The position numbers and the translations under genes were made by a program. Below the pieces are notes generated by a model, which did no database searches, was not told the origin of the DNA, and was given only the letters and a program-made list of their open reading frames with translations. Positions 52,308 to 60,665 of a DNA stretch of 64,000 nt are shown piece by piece. This DNA comes from Streptomyces reniochalinae (GTDB lineage: Bacteria; Actinomycetota; Actinomycetes; Streptomycetales; Streptomycetaceae), in assembly GCF_003323735.1 (NCBI RefSeq), contig NZ_QOIM01000036.1:1-64000 (forward strand). The letters are read 5' to 3'. Each line of letters starts with the position of its first letter. Within the stretch, counting starts at the first letter, position 1.

Positions 52308-53374
52308 GCGCACCGGTGAGTCCCCCGGCGAGGGCTCACGAGATCGCCGTTTCGGTCTGCCGACGGGCGCACGCGCGGCTGGAGCCCACGCTGCGCACAG
52401 CCGTGCGCACCCTGCCGCGACAGCTGTCCCGGATGAGCGGCTACCACTTCGGATGGTGGGGACCCGACGGGGAGGAGACCGGCCGCGCCATGCCGGGCAA
52501 GGCCGTCCGCCCGGCACTGGCCTACCTCGCGGCGGAGGCGCTGGGCGCGCCCGCCGAGCAGGCCACCCCCGGGGCCGCCGCTGTCGAACTCGTCCACAAC
52601 TTCGCCCTCGTCCACGACGACATCATGGACGGCGACTCCACCCGCAGGGGCCGGCCCGCGCTGTGGCAGCAGTACGGCACGGGGGCGGCGCTGCTGGCAG
52701 GAGACGGCCTGTTCGCGCTCGCAGCCGACACGCTGGCCTCGCCGCGTACCCAGCGGTCCTGCTGGGCCCTCACCCTGCTGACCCGTTCCATGCTCACCAC
52801 CTTGCACGGACAGGCGTACGACCACGACTTCACCCGGGCCCCCTGGAGCGGCCCCGGCGCCGTGACTCTCGCGGACTACCGCCGTGCCGCGTCCGCCAAG
52901 ACGGGCGCGCTGCTGGCGGCGGCCACCGCCATCGGGGCGCTGCTGGCCGGGGGCGGGCCGCGGGAGGTGGCACGGTTCGCCCGGTTCGGCCGCGGGCTCG
53001 GCGTGGCCTTCCAGTGCGCCGACGACGTCCTCGGCCTGTGGGGCGAGCCGTCCGGCACCGGCAAGCCGGTCGGCACCGACCTGCGCGAAGGCCGCAGAAC
53101 CCTGCCCCTCGTCGCGGCGCTCACCTCCGGCACCACGGCAGGTGACCGGCTGCACGCCCTCCTGCGGCGTCGCTCCGGTGGACGGCTGAACGCCGAGGAG
53201 TTGGACACCGCCCTGGAGCTGATCGAGGCCGCGGGCGGCCGGGCCGCGACCGAAGCGGAGGCACGCCGCCAACAGCAGGCGGCCGTCGGCGCGGTGGCCG
53301 GCCTGCCGATGCCCGCTCGCGTCCGCACCGAACTGCTCGCCACCGCGCACTACGTGACGGCACGACGGACATGA
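52304..53374 (+). CDS. polyprenyl diphosphate synthase, probably GGPP synthase
   Basis: A 356-aa trans-isoprenyl diphosphate synthase. The first aspartate-rich motif is in LVHDDIMDGDSTRRG (near residue 105) and the second in FQCADDVLGLWGE (near 240); the GKAVRPAL and KTGALLAA segments complete the site. A phenylalanine five residues before the first motif with alanine next to it is the pattern expected for a C20 product. It would supply geranylgeranyl diphosphate to the adjacent UbiA enzyme. ATGA overlaps at both ends tie it into the four-gene operon. Confidence 0.9.
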   Translation: MSAPVSPPARAHEIAVSVCRRAHARLEPTLRTAVRTLPRQLSRMSGYHFGWWGPDGEETGRAMPGKAVRPALAYLAAEALGAPAEQATPGAAAVELVHNFALVHDDIMDGDSTRRGRPALWQQYGTGAALLAGDGLFALAADTLASPRTQRSCWALTLLTRSMLTTLHGQAYDHDFTRAPWSGPGAVTLADYRRAASAKTGALLAAATAIGALLAGGGPREVARFARFGRGLGVAFQCADDVLGLWGEPSGTGKPVGTDLREGRRTLPLVAALTSGTTAGDRLHALLRRRSGGRLNAEELDTALELIEAAGGRAATEAEARRQQQAAVGAVAGLPMPARVRTELLATAHYVTARRT

Positions 53375-54480
53375 GCACGCCCCGCCGCCGCGACGCCCCG
53401 CACCGCGCCGCCGGTCTCTCCGCCTCGCACCACGCCCCGGCGCTCCGCGCCGCCGGCCTCTCCGCCTCGCACCACGCACCCGGGCTCGGCGTTCCGGAAA
53501 GCGAGCACATGCTGCGTCACCGCTGGTGGGCGAGGCTGCGCCGCCGCTGGCGGGCCACAGGAGCCGACCTGCCCCGCGGTGACCCCCTGCCCGCGCACCC
53601 GGCCCCCATGGAGGGATATCTGTGGCGCTTCACGGACCCGGTCGGCGGGCGCGTCCTGCTCCTGGCCTGCGGTGTCAACCACCACCCGCGACGCCCCTGG
53701 ACCACGGTCGTCGCCGCGGCGCACCCCGGCGGCCTGGTGCGCTCGGCCAGCGTCGAGGGAACCGGGGCCGACACCACCGCCTACCGCATCGCCGCGCACC
53801 CCGCGATCGAGCTGACCCGCGACCGGTTGCGGGCGCGCGTCGGTGACGAGGTCGATCTCCGGTGCGCGCTGCGCCCGTACCACACCTGGCCACCGCGCCG
53901 CTTCCTGCACGGCAGCGGTGTCTTCTCCCTCGTCCCGGGACTCGACCACTACTGGCACCCCCACCTGTTCGGCGCCACGGTGGAGGGCACGGTGCGGCTG
54001 CGCGACCGGACCTGGGACCTGGCCGGCTGCCAGGTCTACGCGGAGAAGTCCTGGGGGAGAGGCTTTCCGCGCGCCTGGTGGTGGGGCCAGGCCCACGGCT
54101 TCGACCGCCAGGACCTGTGTGTCGCCTTCGCGGGAGGTCTGCTGGGCCGGGGCAGGCTGACCGTGCCCGTGGGCGGCCTCGTCGTCGGTATCGGCGGAAG
54201 GACGGTGAGCCTGGTCCCACCCGGGGCGTGGGTGCGGGCCAGGGTCGGGGACGGCAGCTGGCACGTGAGTGGCCGCTCACCGCGCTACCAGATCGAGATG
54301 ACCGGCACGGCCGCGGGCGACCGGCCGCTCCGGCTGCCCGTGCCGCTGCTCGACCCGTATCGTTTCGGCCATTCCCTCCAGCATCTGTCAGGACGGCTGG
54401 AGGTACGCATCCGCCGCGACGGACGCCTGCTCTACGCCGGGACCTCTCACCTCGCCGGACTGGAGACGGGAGGAGTGTGA
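53371..54480 (+). CDS. tocopherol cyclase-like protein
   Basis: A 369-aa protein matching tocopherol cyclase (VTE1/Slr1737 family), which closes the chromanol ring of prenylated quinols. The family hallmark VYAEKSWGRGFPRAWWWGQ is at about residues 222-240. Upstream are MEGYLWRFTDPVGGRVLLL (near 80) and HLFGATVEGTVRLRDRTW. The length fits cyanobacterial members (about 360 aa). The N-terminal 45 residues contain a 14-residue duplicated segment (AAGLSASHHAP twice); translation might instead start at a later methionine (MLRHRWWARL). It is the last gene of the operon; no other product of the pathway is encoded to its right. Confidence 0.8.
   Translation: MSTPRRRDAPHRAAGLSASHHAPALRAAGLSASHHAPGLGVPESEHMLRHRWWARLRRRWRATGADLPRGDPLPAHPAPMEGYLWRFTDPVGGRVLLLACGVNHHPRRPWTTVVAAAHPGGLVRSASVEGTGADTTAYRIAAHPAIELTRDRLRARVGDEVDLRCALRPYHTWPPRRFLHGSGVFSLVPGLDHYWHPHLFGATVEGTVRLRDRTWDLAGCQVYAEKSWGRGFPRAWWWGQAHGFDRQDLCVAFAGGLLGRGRLTVPVGGLVVGIGGRTVSLVPPGAWVRARVGDGSWHVSGRSPRYQIEMTGTAAGDRPLRLPVPLLDPYRFGHSLQHLSGRLEVRIRRDGRLLYAGTSHLAGLETGGV
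53404..53487 (+). repeat. 42-base tandem duplication inside cyclase N-terminus
   Basis: A 42-base unit (53404-53445) is repeated directly (53446-53487); the first 32 bases are identical except for one T to C change. Being 14 codons long it keeps the frame and duplicates RAAGLSASHHAP in the protein. Confidence 0.8.
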
Positions 54481-54588
54481 ACGGGGAGGGGCGCGGGCCC
54501 GCGGGTGCCGTCTTCGGATCGGATGACAATCGCATAACGGGAGGGTGGTGGGGCGTTGCCGCGAGCCCCGCGCGTCGTTGGTAGCGGC

Positions 54589-54714
54589 GTGAGAGAAGTC
54601 GAGTGGTACGAAGAAACGGTTCCTCGTTGGGTGGGGTGGGCGCGGTACCTCCTGCTCGGCATCGCGGTCTGCGCCCTCACAGCGGCGCTGCTGGCGAACT
54701 GGGACGCGGTCTGA
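54589..54714 (+). CDS. possible small single-pass membrane protein, 41 aa
   Basis: A short frame from GTG 54589 to TGA 54714 encodes VREVEWYEETVPRWVGWARY followed by a clean hydrophobic helix and the end LLANWDAV. The tryptophan-rich amphipathic start plus one transmembrane helix looks like a genuine small membrane protein. There is no strong ribosome site, so a leaderless or coupled start would be needed. It lies 108 bases past the cyclase gene and could be part of that operon. No family is recognised. Confidence 0.35.
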   Translation: MREVEWYEETVPRWVGWARYLLLGIAVCALTAALLANWDAV

Positions 54715-54750
54715 ACAACCGCGTCACCCGCCGCCGGGAGGCGGCCCACC

Positions 54751-55146
54751 TCAGCGCGCGGTCCGCAGGCCCCTCGGAACGAGGAGGCGTTGGAGGAGTG
54801 CGAGGGCGGCGTCGGCGGCCAGGGCGAGGGCGACGGCGAGCGCGCCGGCGCCGATGAACTGGGTGTGTAAGGGCGACTGGAGCGCCTTGAGGATCAGCGA
54901 GCCGAGGCCCTGGTCGACAACGTAGGCGGCGATGGCGACGATCCCGGTCGTCATGACCGTCGTCACCCGCAGCCCCGAGATCAGCGAAGGGACGGCGAGC
55001 CGCAGTTCGACCCTGAAGAGGATCTGCCGGCGGGTGAGGCCCATGCCGTGCGCCGCACGCACCGCGTCCTCGGGGACCTCCCGCAGCCCGGTGAGGATCG
55101 TGGTGAACAGCAGATAGAGGCTGTAGAGGACGAGCGCGATTCCACG
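54751..55146 (-). pseudogene. C-terminal fragment of osmoprotectant ABC permease (OpuCB/ProW-like)
   Basis: About 131 codons of a binding-protein-dependent permease: GIALVLYSLYLLFTTILTGL, the EAA-type loop VRAAHGMGLTRRQILFRVEL, ISGLRVTTVMTTGIVAIAAY and the last span. Intact OpuCB-type permeases are about 210-230 aa; the N-terminal spans are missing. At about 55145 the reading jumps directly into the 3-prime part of a CocE-type hydrolase gene on the same strand, so the fragment is fused to another broken gene with no start of its own. Confidence 0.8.
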
Positions 55147-56135
55147 GTGAGCACGGAGAAACCGGCGACGGCCACACCCACGGCCACAGGGACGCGGAGA
55201 CGGAGACCCTGACGCGGTTGCCCGCGCCGAAGGCGGTGCCCGATGGCGAACAGCGGTACCCGCACGTCGTAGGCGCGGCCGGGCTCCAACGGCTCGGGCT
55301 CGGCGTGCCCGTCGCGGTGGGTGAGGTTGAGCAGCCCCGTGGTGACCAGCTTCGACGGGCCGTCGGGGAAGACCTCGCACAGCCGCACCGCCAGCTGCGC
55401 CTGCGGCCGGTCGGCGGTGACGCGCAGCGTGACGGAGGGCGCGCCGAGAATCTCGACGCCCTCCTCCAGCACAGGGCCGGTGAACGTGTGCGAGCGTCCG
55501 TCGCCGGCTGCCTGGTCCCCGTACTGGCCGGGAACGTCACCGAACTTGAGGAAGTCGCCTGACGCGGCGCCGACCGGGAGCGCGGAGCGCAGCTGCGCCG
55601 TCGCCGGGCCGTCAGACCAGGGGCTCAGCGCGGTGCGCTGCGGCGCGACACCCGGTGCGGGCCAGGACGGTTCGGTGACCCAGCGCCCGGGGCGCAGCTC
55701 GCGGTCGCTGCCCACCGGCGCGGAGTCGGGCATCCAGGCGCGCAGCCGGGGTTCTTCCATGTCCCGGCTCGGCCTGGTGCGGGTAGGTGTGCGCCCACGG
55801 GCCGATCAGCGCCTTGGCGGGGGCGTGTTCCGGGTCGAGGTGTTCGAGCAGCCGGAAGACGGCGCCCCGGTAGGGGTCGAGCCGGCCCCCGACCGCGTAG
55901 ACGGGTACTTGGATCGCGGAGAAGTCCTCGCAGACGACCCGTGCTGCCAGTAGGCGTCGCGCCGCTGGTGGGCGAGCCACGTGTGGGCGTAAGGGCCGGT
56001 CGCCTCCAGCCGCTCCAGCCGCGCGTCGCGCCACGCGTCGCCGAGCACCGCGGGGTCGCCTGGCCGGGCGTTGTAGGCGAGCATCGTCGCCGCCCACGGC
56101 AGCATCTCGGAGGCCACCTGTGTCTGCGTGGCCAT
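55147..56135 (-). pseudogene. CocE/NonD-type X-Pro dipeptidyl-peptidase-like hydrolase remnant
   Basis: The central and C-terminal parts of an S15/CocE hydrolase are split over three frames: TQVASEMLPWAATMLAYN to YWQHGSS (from 56135), then DFSAIQVPVYAVGGRLDPYR to GPWAHTYPHQ with the catalytic-histidine region, then RLRAWMPDSAPV onward through the jelly-roll C-terminal domain (ILGAPSVTLRVTADRPQAQL). The N-terminal part with the nucleophile serine is absent, and the 3-prime end runs into the permease fragment. At least two frameshifts and two truncations make it non-functional. Confidence 0.85.
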
Positions 56136-56186
56136 GCATGCCCGCGCCGGGCGGCCCGGAGCGGAATCCGAACCCGGTCCCGAACC

Positions 56187-56224
56187 GCGAAGCCGCCCGC
56201 CGGAGGCTCGGCGGGCGGCTTCGC
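56187..56224 (-). terminator. terminator of secreted-protein gene
   Basis: Perfect 15-base arms GCGAAGCCGCCCGCC (56187-56201) and GGCGGGCGGCTTCGC (56210-56224) with an 8-base loop, 14 bases past the stop of the minus-strand gene at 56239. Confidence 0.85.
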
Positions 56225-56238
56225 CGACAGCTCGCGAC

Positions 56239-57003
56239 TCAGGAGACGAAGCCCCGCGTCACATGCGTGCCGGCGCCGTCGTTCTCGGCCTGGTAGCCGG
56301 ACTCGCCGACGCAGTCGCTGTACTCGTAGTTGGCCCTGGAGGTACCGCTCAGGCCGCCGGCGTCCGTGGAGGTCGGACCCCCGAAGACCACGTCGGATCT
56401 GGGCATCTCGGCGCAGCTGGGGACCCCGAGGTAGTACTCCACGAAGCCTCCCTGGGAACCTTGGAGATCGCCGCTCCCGGCCGGCAGCGTGTACGTCCCC
56501 AGGTGGGTGGCCTCGCCGGTGACCGTGTCCGTCGCCGTGCCGCTCCAGGTGTCGGTTCCCGTCCGCTCGACCTTGATGTCGTAGCGGTGCCCGTACACGG
56601 CGTCGAAGTCCACCGCGCAGGTGACACCGGGACCGCCGTCGGCCCCCTCGTGGCAGAGCGGGTCGGAGGTGGTCGCGCCTTGTGTGAAGGTGGAGAAGCG
56701 GGCGGACAACCGCTCGTTCGAGCCGCTGTTCTCCCGCGGTTGCAGACCGGTGTAGCCCATGCCGTCCGCGAAGCTGTACTGCTGGGCGAAGTAGATCCCT
56801 TCCTTGTGGGCCGTGGCCGGATTGACGGTGACGGGGAAGGTGATGTTGGTCATCCCCGAGGACGGCGTGTTGTCGATCGACCAGCCGACCGACACGTTGC
56901 CGCCCCCGACATCCGCGGACGCCGCGTGCGGCGTCGCGATCAGCAAAGCGGCAGCCGCCGCTGCGGGTAGCGCACAACGGCGGAGTGTCCCGACTACTGA
57001 CAT
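56239..57003 (-). CDS. secreted protein of unknown function
   Basis: A 254-aa exported protein. The Sec signal peptide (MSVVGTLRRCALPAAAAAA, h-region, then A-S-A cleavage near residue 30) is clear. The mature part is rich in G, T, S and aromatic residues (GNVSVGWSIDNTPSSGMTN, FVEYYLGVPSCAEMPRSDV) and has four cysteines that may form two disulfides, suggesting a beta-sandwich. I do not recognise a named family. Start ATG 57003 has GAGG six bases upstream; ATG 57015 four codons earlier is possible. It is monocistronic with a strong terminator and two 14-base direct repeats in the leader. Confidence 0.78.
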   Translation of the reverse strand: MSVVGTLRRCALPAAAAAALLIATPHAASADVGGGNVSVGWSIDNTPSSGMTNITFPVTVNPATAHKEGIYFAQQYSFADGMGYTGLQPRENSGSNERLSARFSTFTQGATTSDPLCHEGADGGPGVTCAVDFDAVYGHRYDIKVERTGTDTWSGTATDTVTGEATHLGTYTLPAGSGDLQGSQGGFVEYYLGVPSCAEMPRSDVVFGGPTSTDAGGLSGTSRANYEYSDCVGESGYQAENDGAGTHVTRGFVS

Positions 57004-57023
57004 GTGCTTCCTCATCTCTGTGG

Positions 57024-57058
57024 GGGAGAGGGAGACCTGTGTGAGGGAGAGGGAAACC
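57024..57058 (-). repeat. 14-base direct repeats upstream of secreted-protein gene
   Basis: GGGAGAGGGAGACC (57024-57037) and GGGAGAGGGAAACC (57045-57058) are near-identical direct repeats starting 21 bases apart, two helical turns, 20-55 bases upstream of the minus-strand start. They suit tandem binding of an activator or repressor. The remainder of the gap to 57387 shows nothing else I can support. Confidence 0.55.
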
Positions 57059-57387
57059 GCGCTTTCCGAAACCGGCGGTTCCCTGGTCTGTGAAAGCCCT
57101 GGGAAACGCTGTTCGGATCTCGGCCGTCCGCCCTCGCGGAATTCTCTACTCGGCTCCCGACGGCGACTCCATGGACTAACGCGGCCCTCCCCTTGGACTC
57201 CCGGGGGACGCCGCGCCGACGGCCCGACGAGAAGGGGCGGGATGCGGACGGCCCCGGGACGGCGCGCCGCGCCGATAACCAGTGGCGCGGGCGGGGCGGG
57301 CAGGAAGGGTGGGACGAACGAGGCGCCGGAGGCGCCGGGTTCGACGACGGCTGAGGTGTCCGGCCATGCCGAGTTCCAAGGAGAGCT

Positions 57388-57989
57388 ATGGAATCGCCCC
57401 GGCGCGCCGGGTGGGCGCCGGCGAACTGCGGATGGATGCTCGGCGGTTTCGCCGGGGTCACGGCCGCACCCGAACTCCTTCCCCGCTGGGCCGTGCCCCT
57501 TTGCTGGCTCGTCTACCTCGCGGTGCTGGCGGCATTGATGAGTCGCCTGGCACAACGTATGGGTCTCCTCCTGGTGATACCGCTCGTCGCGTATCTCGCG
57601 GCCCTTTACTTCCTGTGCGTCGTCGAACTGCGCGCCGATATTCTGATGCGCGTACGCGGACAACTCGTCCACACGGTGGTGACCGGGGAACGGGTGACCT
57701 CCCCGCGCGGATACCTGATCCGTCACTACACCCTTTCCCGGCCCGACGGCTCACCGGTGGCAGGAGGCGAGATCGACGACGGCACCGTGCTGGAACGCGG
57801 CCGGCATCTGACGGTCTACGAGGACCCCGGGGCGAGATCCAGCCCAGCACCCCGGGGCACACCGACCCGAGGACCCGCGCCGTGTTCGCAGGGGGACTGC
57901 TGGCCCTCGCGACCGGGGCGGTCGTCTGGGCGGCGTACTCCCGCTCACTGGAACGCCTCGCCGACGACCCGAAGGACCGAGGGCTGTGA
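57388..57989 (+). pseudogene. DUF3592-like membrane protein with one-base frameshift
   Basis: From ATG 57388 (ribosome site AAGGAGAG) the protein has two hydrophobic spans, then an extracytoplasmic beta domain (GYLIRHYTLSRPDG, GRHLTVYEDP) as in DUF3592-type proteins. At the CCCC run 57825-57828 the frame breaks. One more C would continue as RGEIQPSTPGHTDPRTR and a last span (FAGGLLALATGAVVWAAYS), ending at the stop at 57989. Without correction the frame runs on to 58284 with no family resemblance. Either a real frameshift or a sequencing error in the homopolymer. Confidence 0.65.
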
Positions 57990-58116
57990 GCTCACGCTCG
58001 TCCGCCGACATGCTCCCGTAGGCGATCGGCGGACGTGGTGTCCACGTCTTCCCCGCCGAGGACGCGGGCGGTGGTCACGCCCCCGGCTGGGACGCTGCGC
58101 GGAACGCGGAGGCAGC

Positions 58117-58394
58117 GTGCGTTCCGCGACCCGCGTCCTGCACGAGGGCAGGGAGCTGTTCGTCGAGGAGCTTGACCCGACGGACCACGAGGAACGTCAG
58201 CTGCCGGGGTCCTCGGCGGCTCACGGGTCGTGGACGCGGTCGCGGCCTTCGACCGTACCCCCGCCCGGTCGCACCCGCCCCTGACGACACCGCTGGCAGG
58301 CCCCGGCGCCCCGGCCCGCACCGTGACACCCGGCGCTGCCCGCGACGGCGCGGGCCTCGATGAGGTGTGGCGCTCGTGGGCCACCGAGCTGTGA
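58117..58394 (+). pseudogene. unrecognised gene fragment with frameshift
   Basis: Coding-like sequence SATRVLHEGRELFVEELDP, then TDHEERQL, in one frame from about 58117. After roughly 58205 it continues in another frame as GGSRVVDAVAAFDRTPARSH to DEVWRSWATEL and a stop at 58394. The two halves read as one protein if the frame is corrected. There is no convincing start or ribosome site. I do not recognise the family; it is likely another decayed gene in this stretch. Confidence 0.4.
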
Positions 58395-58471
58395 CGCGTG
58401 CCGGCCACCCGCTCACCGGCACACGCGACTGCGCCCGCCGAGCGCGCGTGTGCGTCCGCGCCGCCCCGGGG

Positions 58472-59761
58472 TCACCGCGTACGGAGGCCCTCCAGCATCC
58501 GTCGCTGGTGGCGCTCGCCGGTCGTCTCGTAGCCGAGCACGGTGACGAAGGGGGCGAGCATCACCACGAGCAGGCACACCGCGAGCGCGACGCCCGCCGC
58601 GGACAGGAACACCGCGACGGCCAGCACCACGAACGTGAGGGAGATCAGCAACAGGTGGTAGCGGTCCACCGCCGACAGCAGCAACGTCTGTAGCAAGTAG
58701 ACCATCAGCAGGTAGAGGCCGACCGGCACCGCGAGGGAGAGCACGACCGCGACCTCACCGATGCGCGCGTCGTGCTCCAGTTGCAGTCCGGCCACGTGCA
58801 GTCCGGCGCCGGCTCCCGCGATGCCGACGAAGAGCGGGATGTGCCCGTAGCCGAAGAGGTAACCGCGGCCGCGGCGGTGGACCAGGATGTCACCGAAGGG
58901 CAGGGCGAAGTAGACCCACCACATGCCGAACGTCAGGCCGACACCGGCGATGACGACAGCGACCGCGTTCCCGGTCCAGTGGGTCCCGTCCCCGCCGCCG
59001 AGCAGACCGCCGGAGGAGGCGACGGTGCCGACCACTCCTTCGCCGAGCGTGATGATCGCGAAAAGGCTGTACCGCTCCGCCACATGGTGCGGATGCCAGG
59101 GGGTGCCGCCGGCCTCGCCCTGGGTGAGGACCGGCAGCACCAGTTCCCCCACCGCCAGCACCGCGAAGGCGCCGAACGCCGCGGCGAGCGGCATGGGTAC
59201 GAACCCGACGACGATCCAGCCCGCCTGGACGAGCACGGTCCAGCGGATGTTCGCCATGCCCACGTCGTGGAAAGGGGGCGACTGCCGGGCCGCCCGCCAC
59301 CACTGCGCCACCATCGCGACGCGCATCACGACGTAGCCGATGACGATCACCCGCAGCTCCAGGTGCCCGCCCTCCTCAAGGGAGTGGAACATCGCGGGCA
59401 GGCCGAGGGAGAACACGACGACGCCGGTCATCTGCACCATCGTCAGTGCCCGGTAGAGCCAGTCGTCGGTGCCGAAAGCGGAGGCGAACCAGCTGAAGCT
59501 GATCCACGCGACGCTGATCGCGAACATCGCGAGCACGAACGCGGTGACCGCCTCTCCCGGGTGTCCTGCCGCGAGCATCTCGGCGAAGTGGGAGGCGGCG
59601 GTGCCCACCGCGATCACGAAGCTGAGGTCGAACAGCAGCTCCAGGGGCGTGGAGACCCGGCCGCTCTCGTGCGGGTCGCGGCCGGTCATCGGCCGCAGGC
59701 GGTGGGCCGGCCCGCTCCCTTCATCCGTACCAGGGGCTTGCGCATCACTCATACGCAGCAT
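58472..59761 (-). CDS. low temperature requirement protein A (LtrA) family membrane protein
   Basis: A membrane protein of about 429 aa with 10-12 predicted spans. The family signature STPLELLFDLSFVIAVGTAA begins span 1 (near residue 37). Later landmarks are WISFSWFASAFGTDDWLYR (near 95), HHVAERYSLFAIITLGEGVVG (near 235) and FGYGHIPLFVGIAGAGAGLHV (near 315). LtrA proteins are widespread in actinobacteria, and their function is not established. The start is uncertain: ATG 59761 or ATG 59752 (MSDAQAPG), neither with a good ribosome site. It is intact amid several broken genes. Confidence 0.87.
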   Translation of the reverse strand: MLRMSDAQAPGTDEGSGPAHRLRPMTGRDPHESGRVSTPLELLFDLSFVIAVGTAASHFAEMLAAGHPGEAVTAFVLAMFAISVAWISFSWFASAFGTDDWLYRALTMVQMTGVVVFSLGLPAMFHSLEEGGHLELRVIVIGYVVMRVAMVAQWWRAARQSPPFHDVGMANIRWTVLVQAGWIVVGFVPMPLAAAFGAFAVLAVGELVLPVLTQGEAGGTPWHPHHVAERYSLFAIITLGEGVVGTVASSGGLLGGGDGTHWTGNAVAVVIAGVGLTFGMWWVYFALPFGDILVHRRGRGYLFGYGHIPLFVGIAGAGAGLHVAGLQLEHDARIGEVAVVLSLAVPVGLYLLMVYLLQTLLLSAVDRYHLLLISLTFVVLAVAVFLSAAGVALAVCLLVVMLAPFVTVLGYETTGERHQRRMLEGLRTR

Positions 59762-59784
59762 GGTGACGCAAGCGGAGGTGTCGG

Positions 59785-60138
59785 GGCGGTCTCGCCACCG
59801 CGGCGGCCCGCCTGTGCGAGCGTCTCGGCCACGAGGTCACCGAGCTCACCGCCCCGTACAGAACGGCCGAGGTGGGCCCCGCGTCGGCCGTGGTGATGGG
59901 AAGCGACCTGGTGGCCAGGGCCGACGCCCGACTGGACCAGCTCGGCCGGCGGCTCGCCGACGACCTCGAACTCTTCACGCGCCTGCTCTACGACACCTAC
60001 CACCGCCTGGGCGCCGCCGACGTGAGCCGGGCGCTGCGGCGGATCCAGGAGATCGGCTGGGAGGTGGGCGCCGCCTTCCGGACGGTCGACGTGCTGCTGA
60101 GCCCGACGCTCGCACAGCCCGGTGCGGTGGTGCGCTGA
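59785..60138 (+). pseudogene. amidase-signature family fragment
   Basis: About 118 codons from the C-terminal third of an amidase: AARLCERLGHEVTELTAPY, the helical region RLLYDTYHRLGAADV, and FRTVDVLLSPTLAQPG, followed by a premature stop. The Ser-Ser-Lys catalytic core, which lies earlier in these about 470-aa enzymes, is absent, as is the final C-terminal segment. No start codon in context. A clear gene remnant. Confidence 0.78.
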
Positions 60139-60245
60139 TCGTCCCGGTGGCTGGGACAGAGCCGAGGGGATCTTCCGTGGTGTGTCTCACTTGGGGCCCC
60201 CTTCCACGTCGGTCCCCGGACGTCTTTTTGCGGGCCCCCCGCACG

Positions 60246-60484
60246 CGTGCGGCGGCTCGTCGGCCACGGCGGCGGACAAGTGGGGCAAGAAGCGGGGCAT
60301 TCTCCTGCTCGGAGCCGTCTTCGTCGCCGGCAGCCTCGTCTGCGCGTGCGCGAACTCATTCCCGGCGCTGCTGGTGGGACGGGCACTCCAGGGCTGTCTC
60401 GTCGGCGTCGTCACCATGTCCTACAGCCTCGTGCGGGACATCATGCCGCGCGACTTCGTACCCCTCGGGCTGAAACCGTGGTGA
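60246..60484 (+). pseudogene. MFS transporter fragment
   Basis: About 78 codons resembling spans 2-4 of a major facilitator transporter. DKWGKKRGILLLGAVFVAGS matches the cytoplasmic motif A loop and span 3. SFPALLVGRALQGCLVGVV and MSYSLVRDIMPRD match span 4 and the following loop. The rest of a normal 400-500-aa carrier is missing on both sides and a stop follows at 60484. Confidence 0.75.
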
Positions 60485-60665
60485 CCTGCGGGTCGCTGGC
60501 GGCCAAGGACCTCGTCGGCTGAGCGCGGCCGGCTGACTCGCCGGGTGCCGCTCGGCCGTCGGATACCGCTGAGTGGGACCGTCCCGCTGTGCACGCCACC
60601 GCACTGTTCAACTCGACCCGCACACTGTGCCGAAGCGGTCGCTTCGGCGGAAGGGAAGGCCACCC

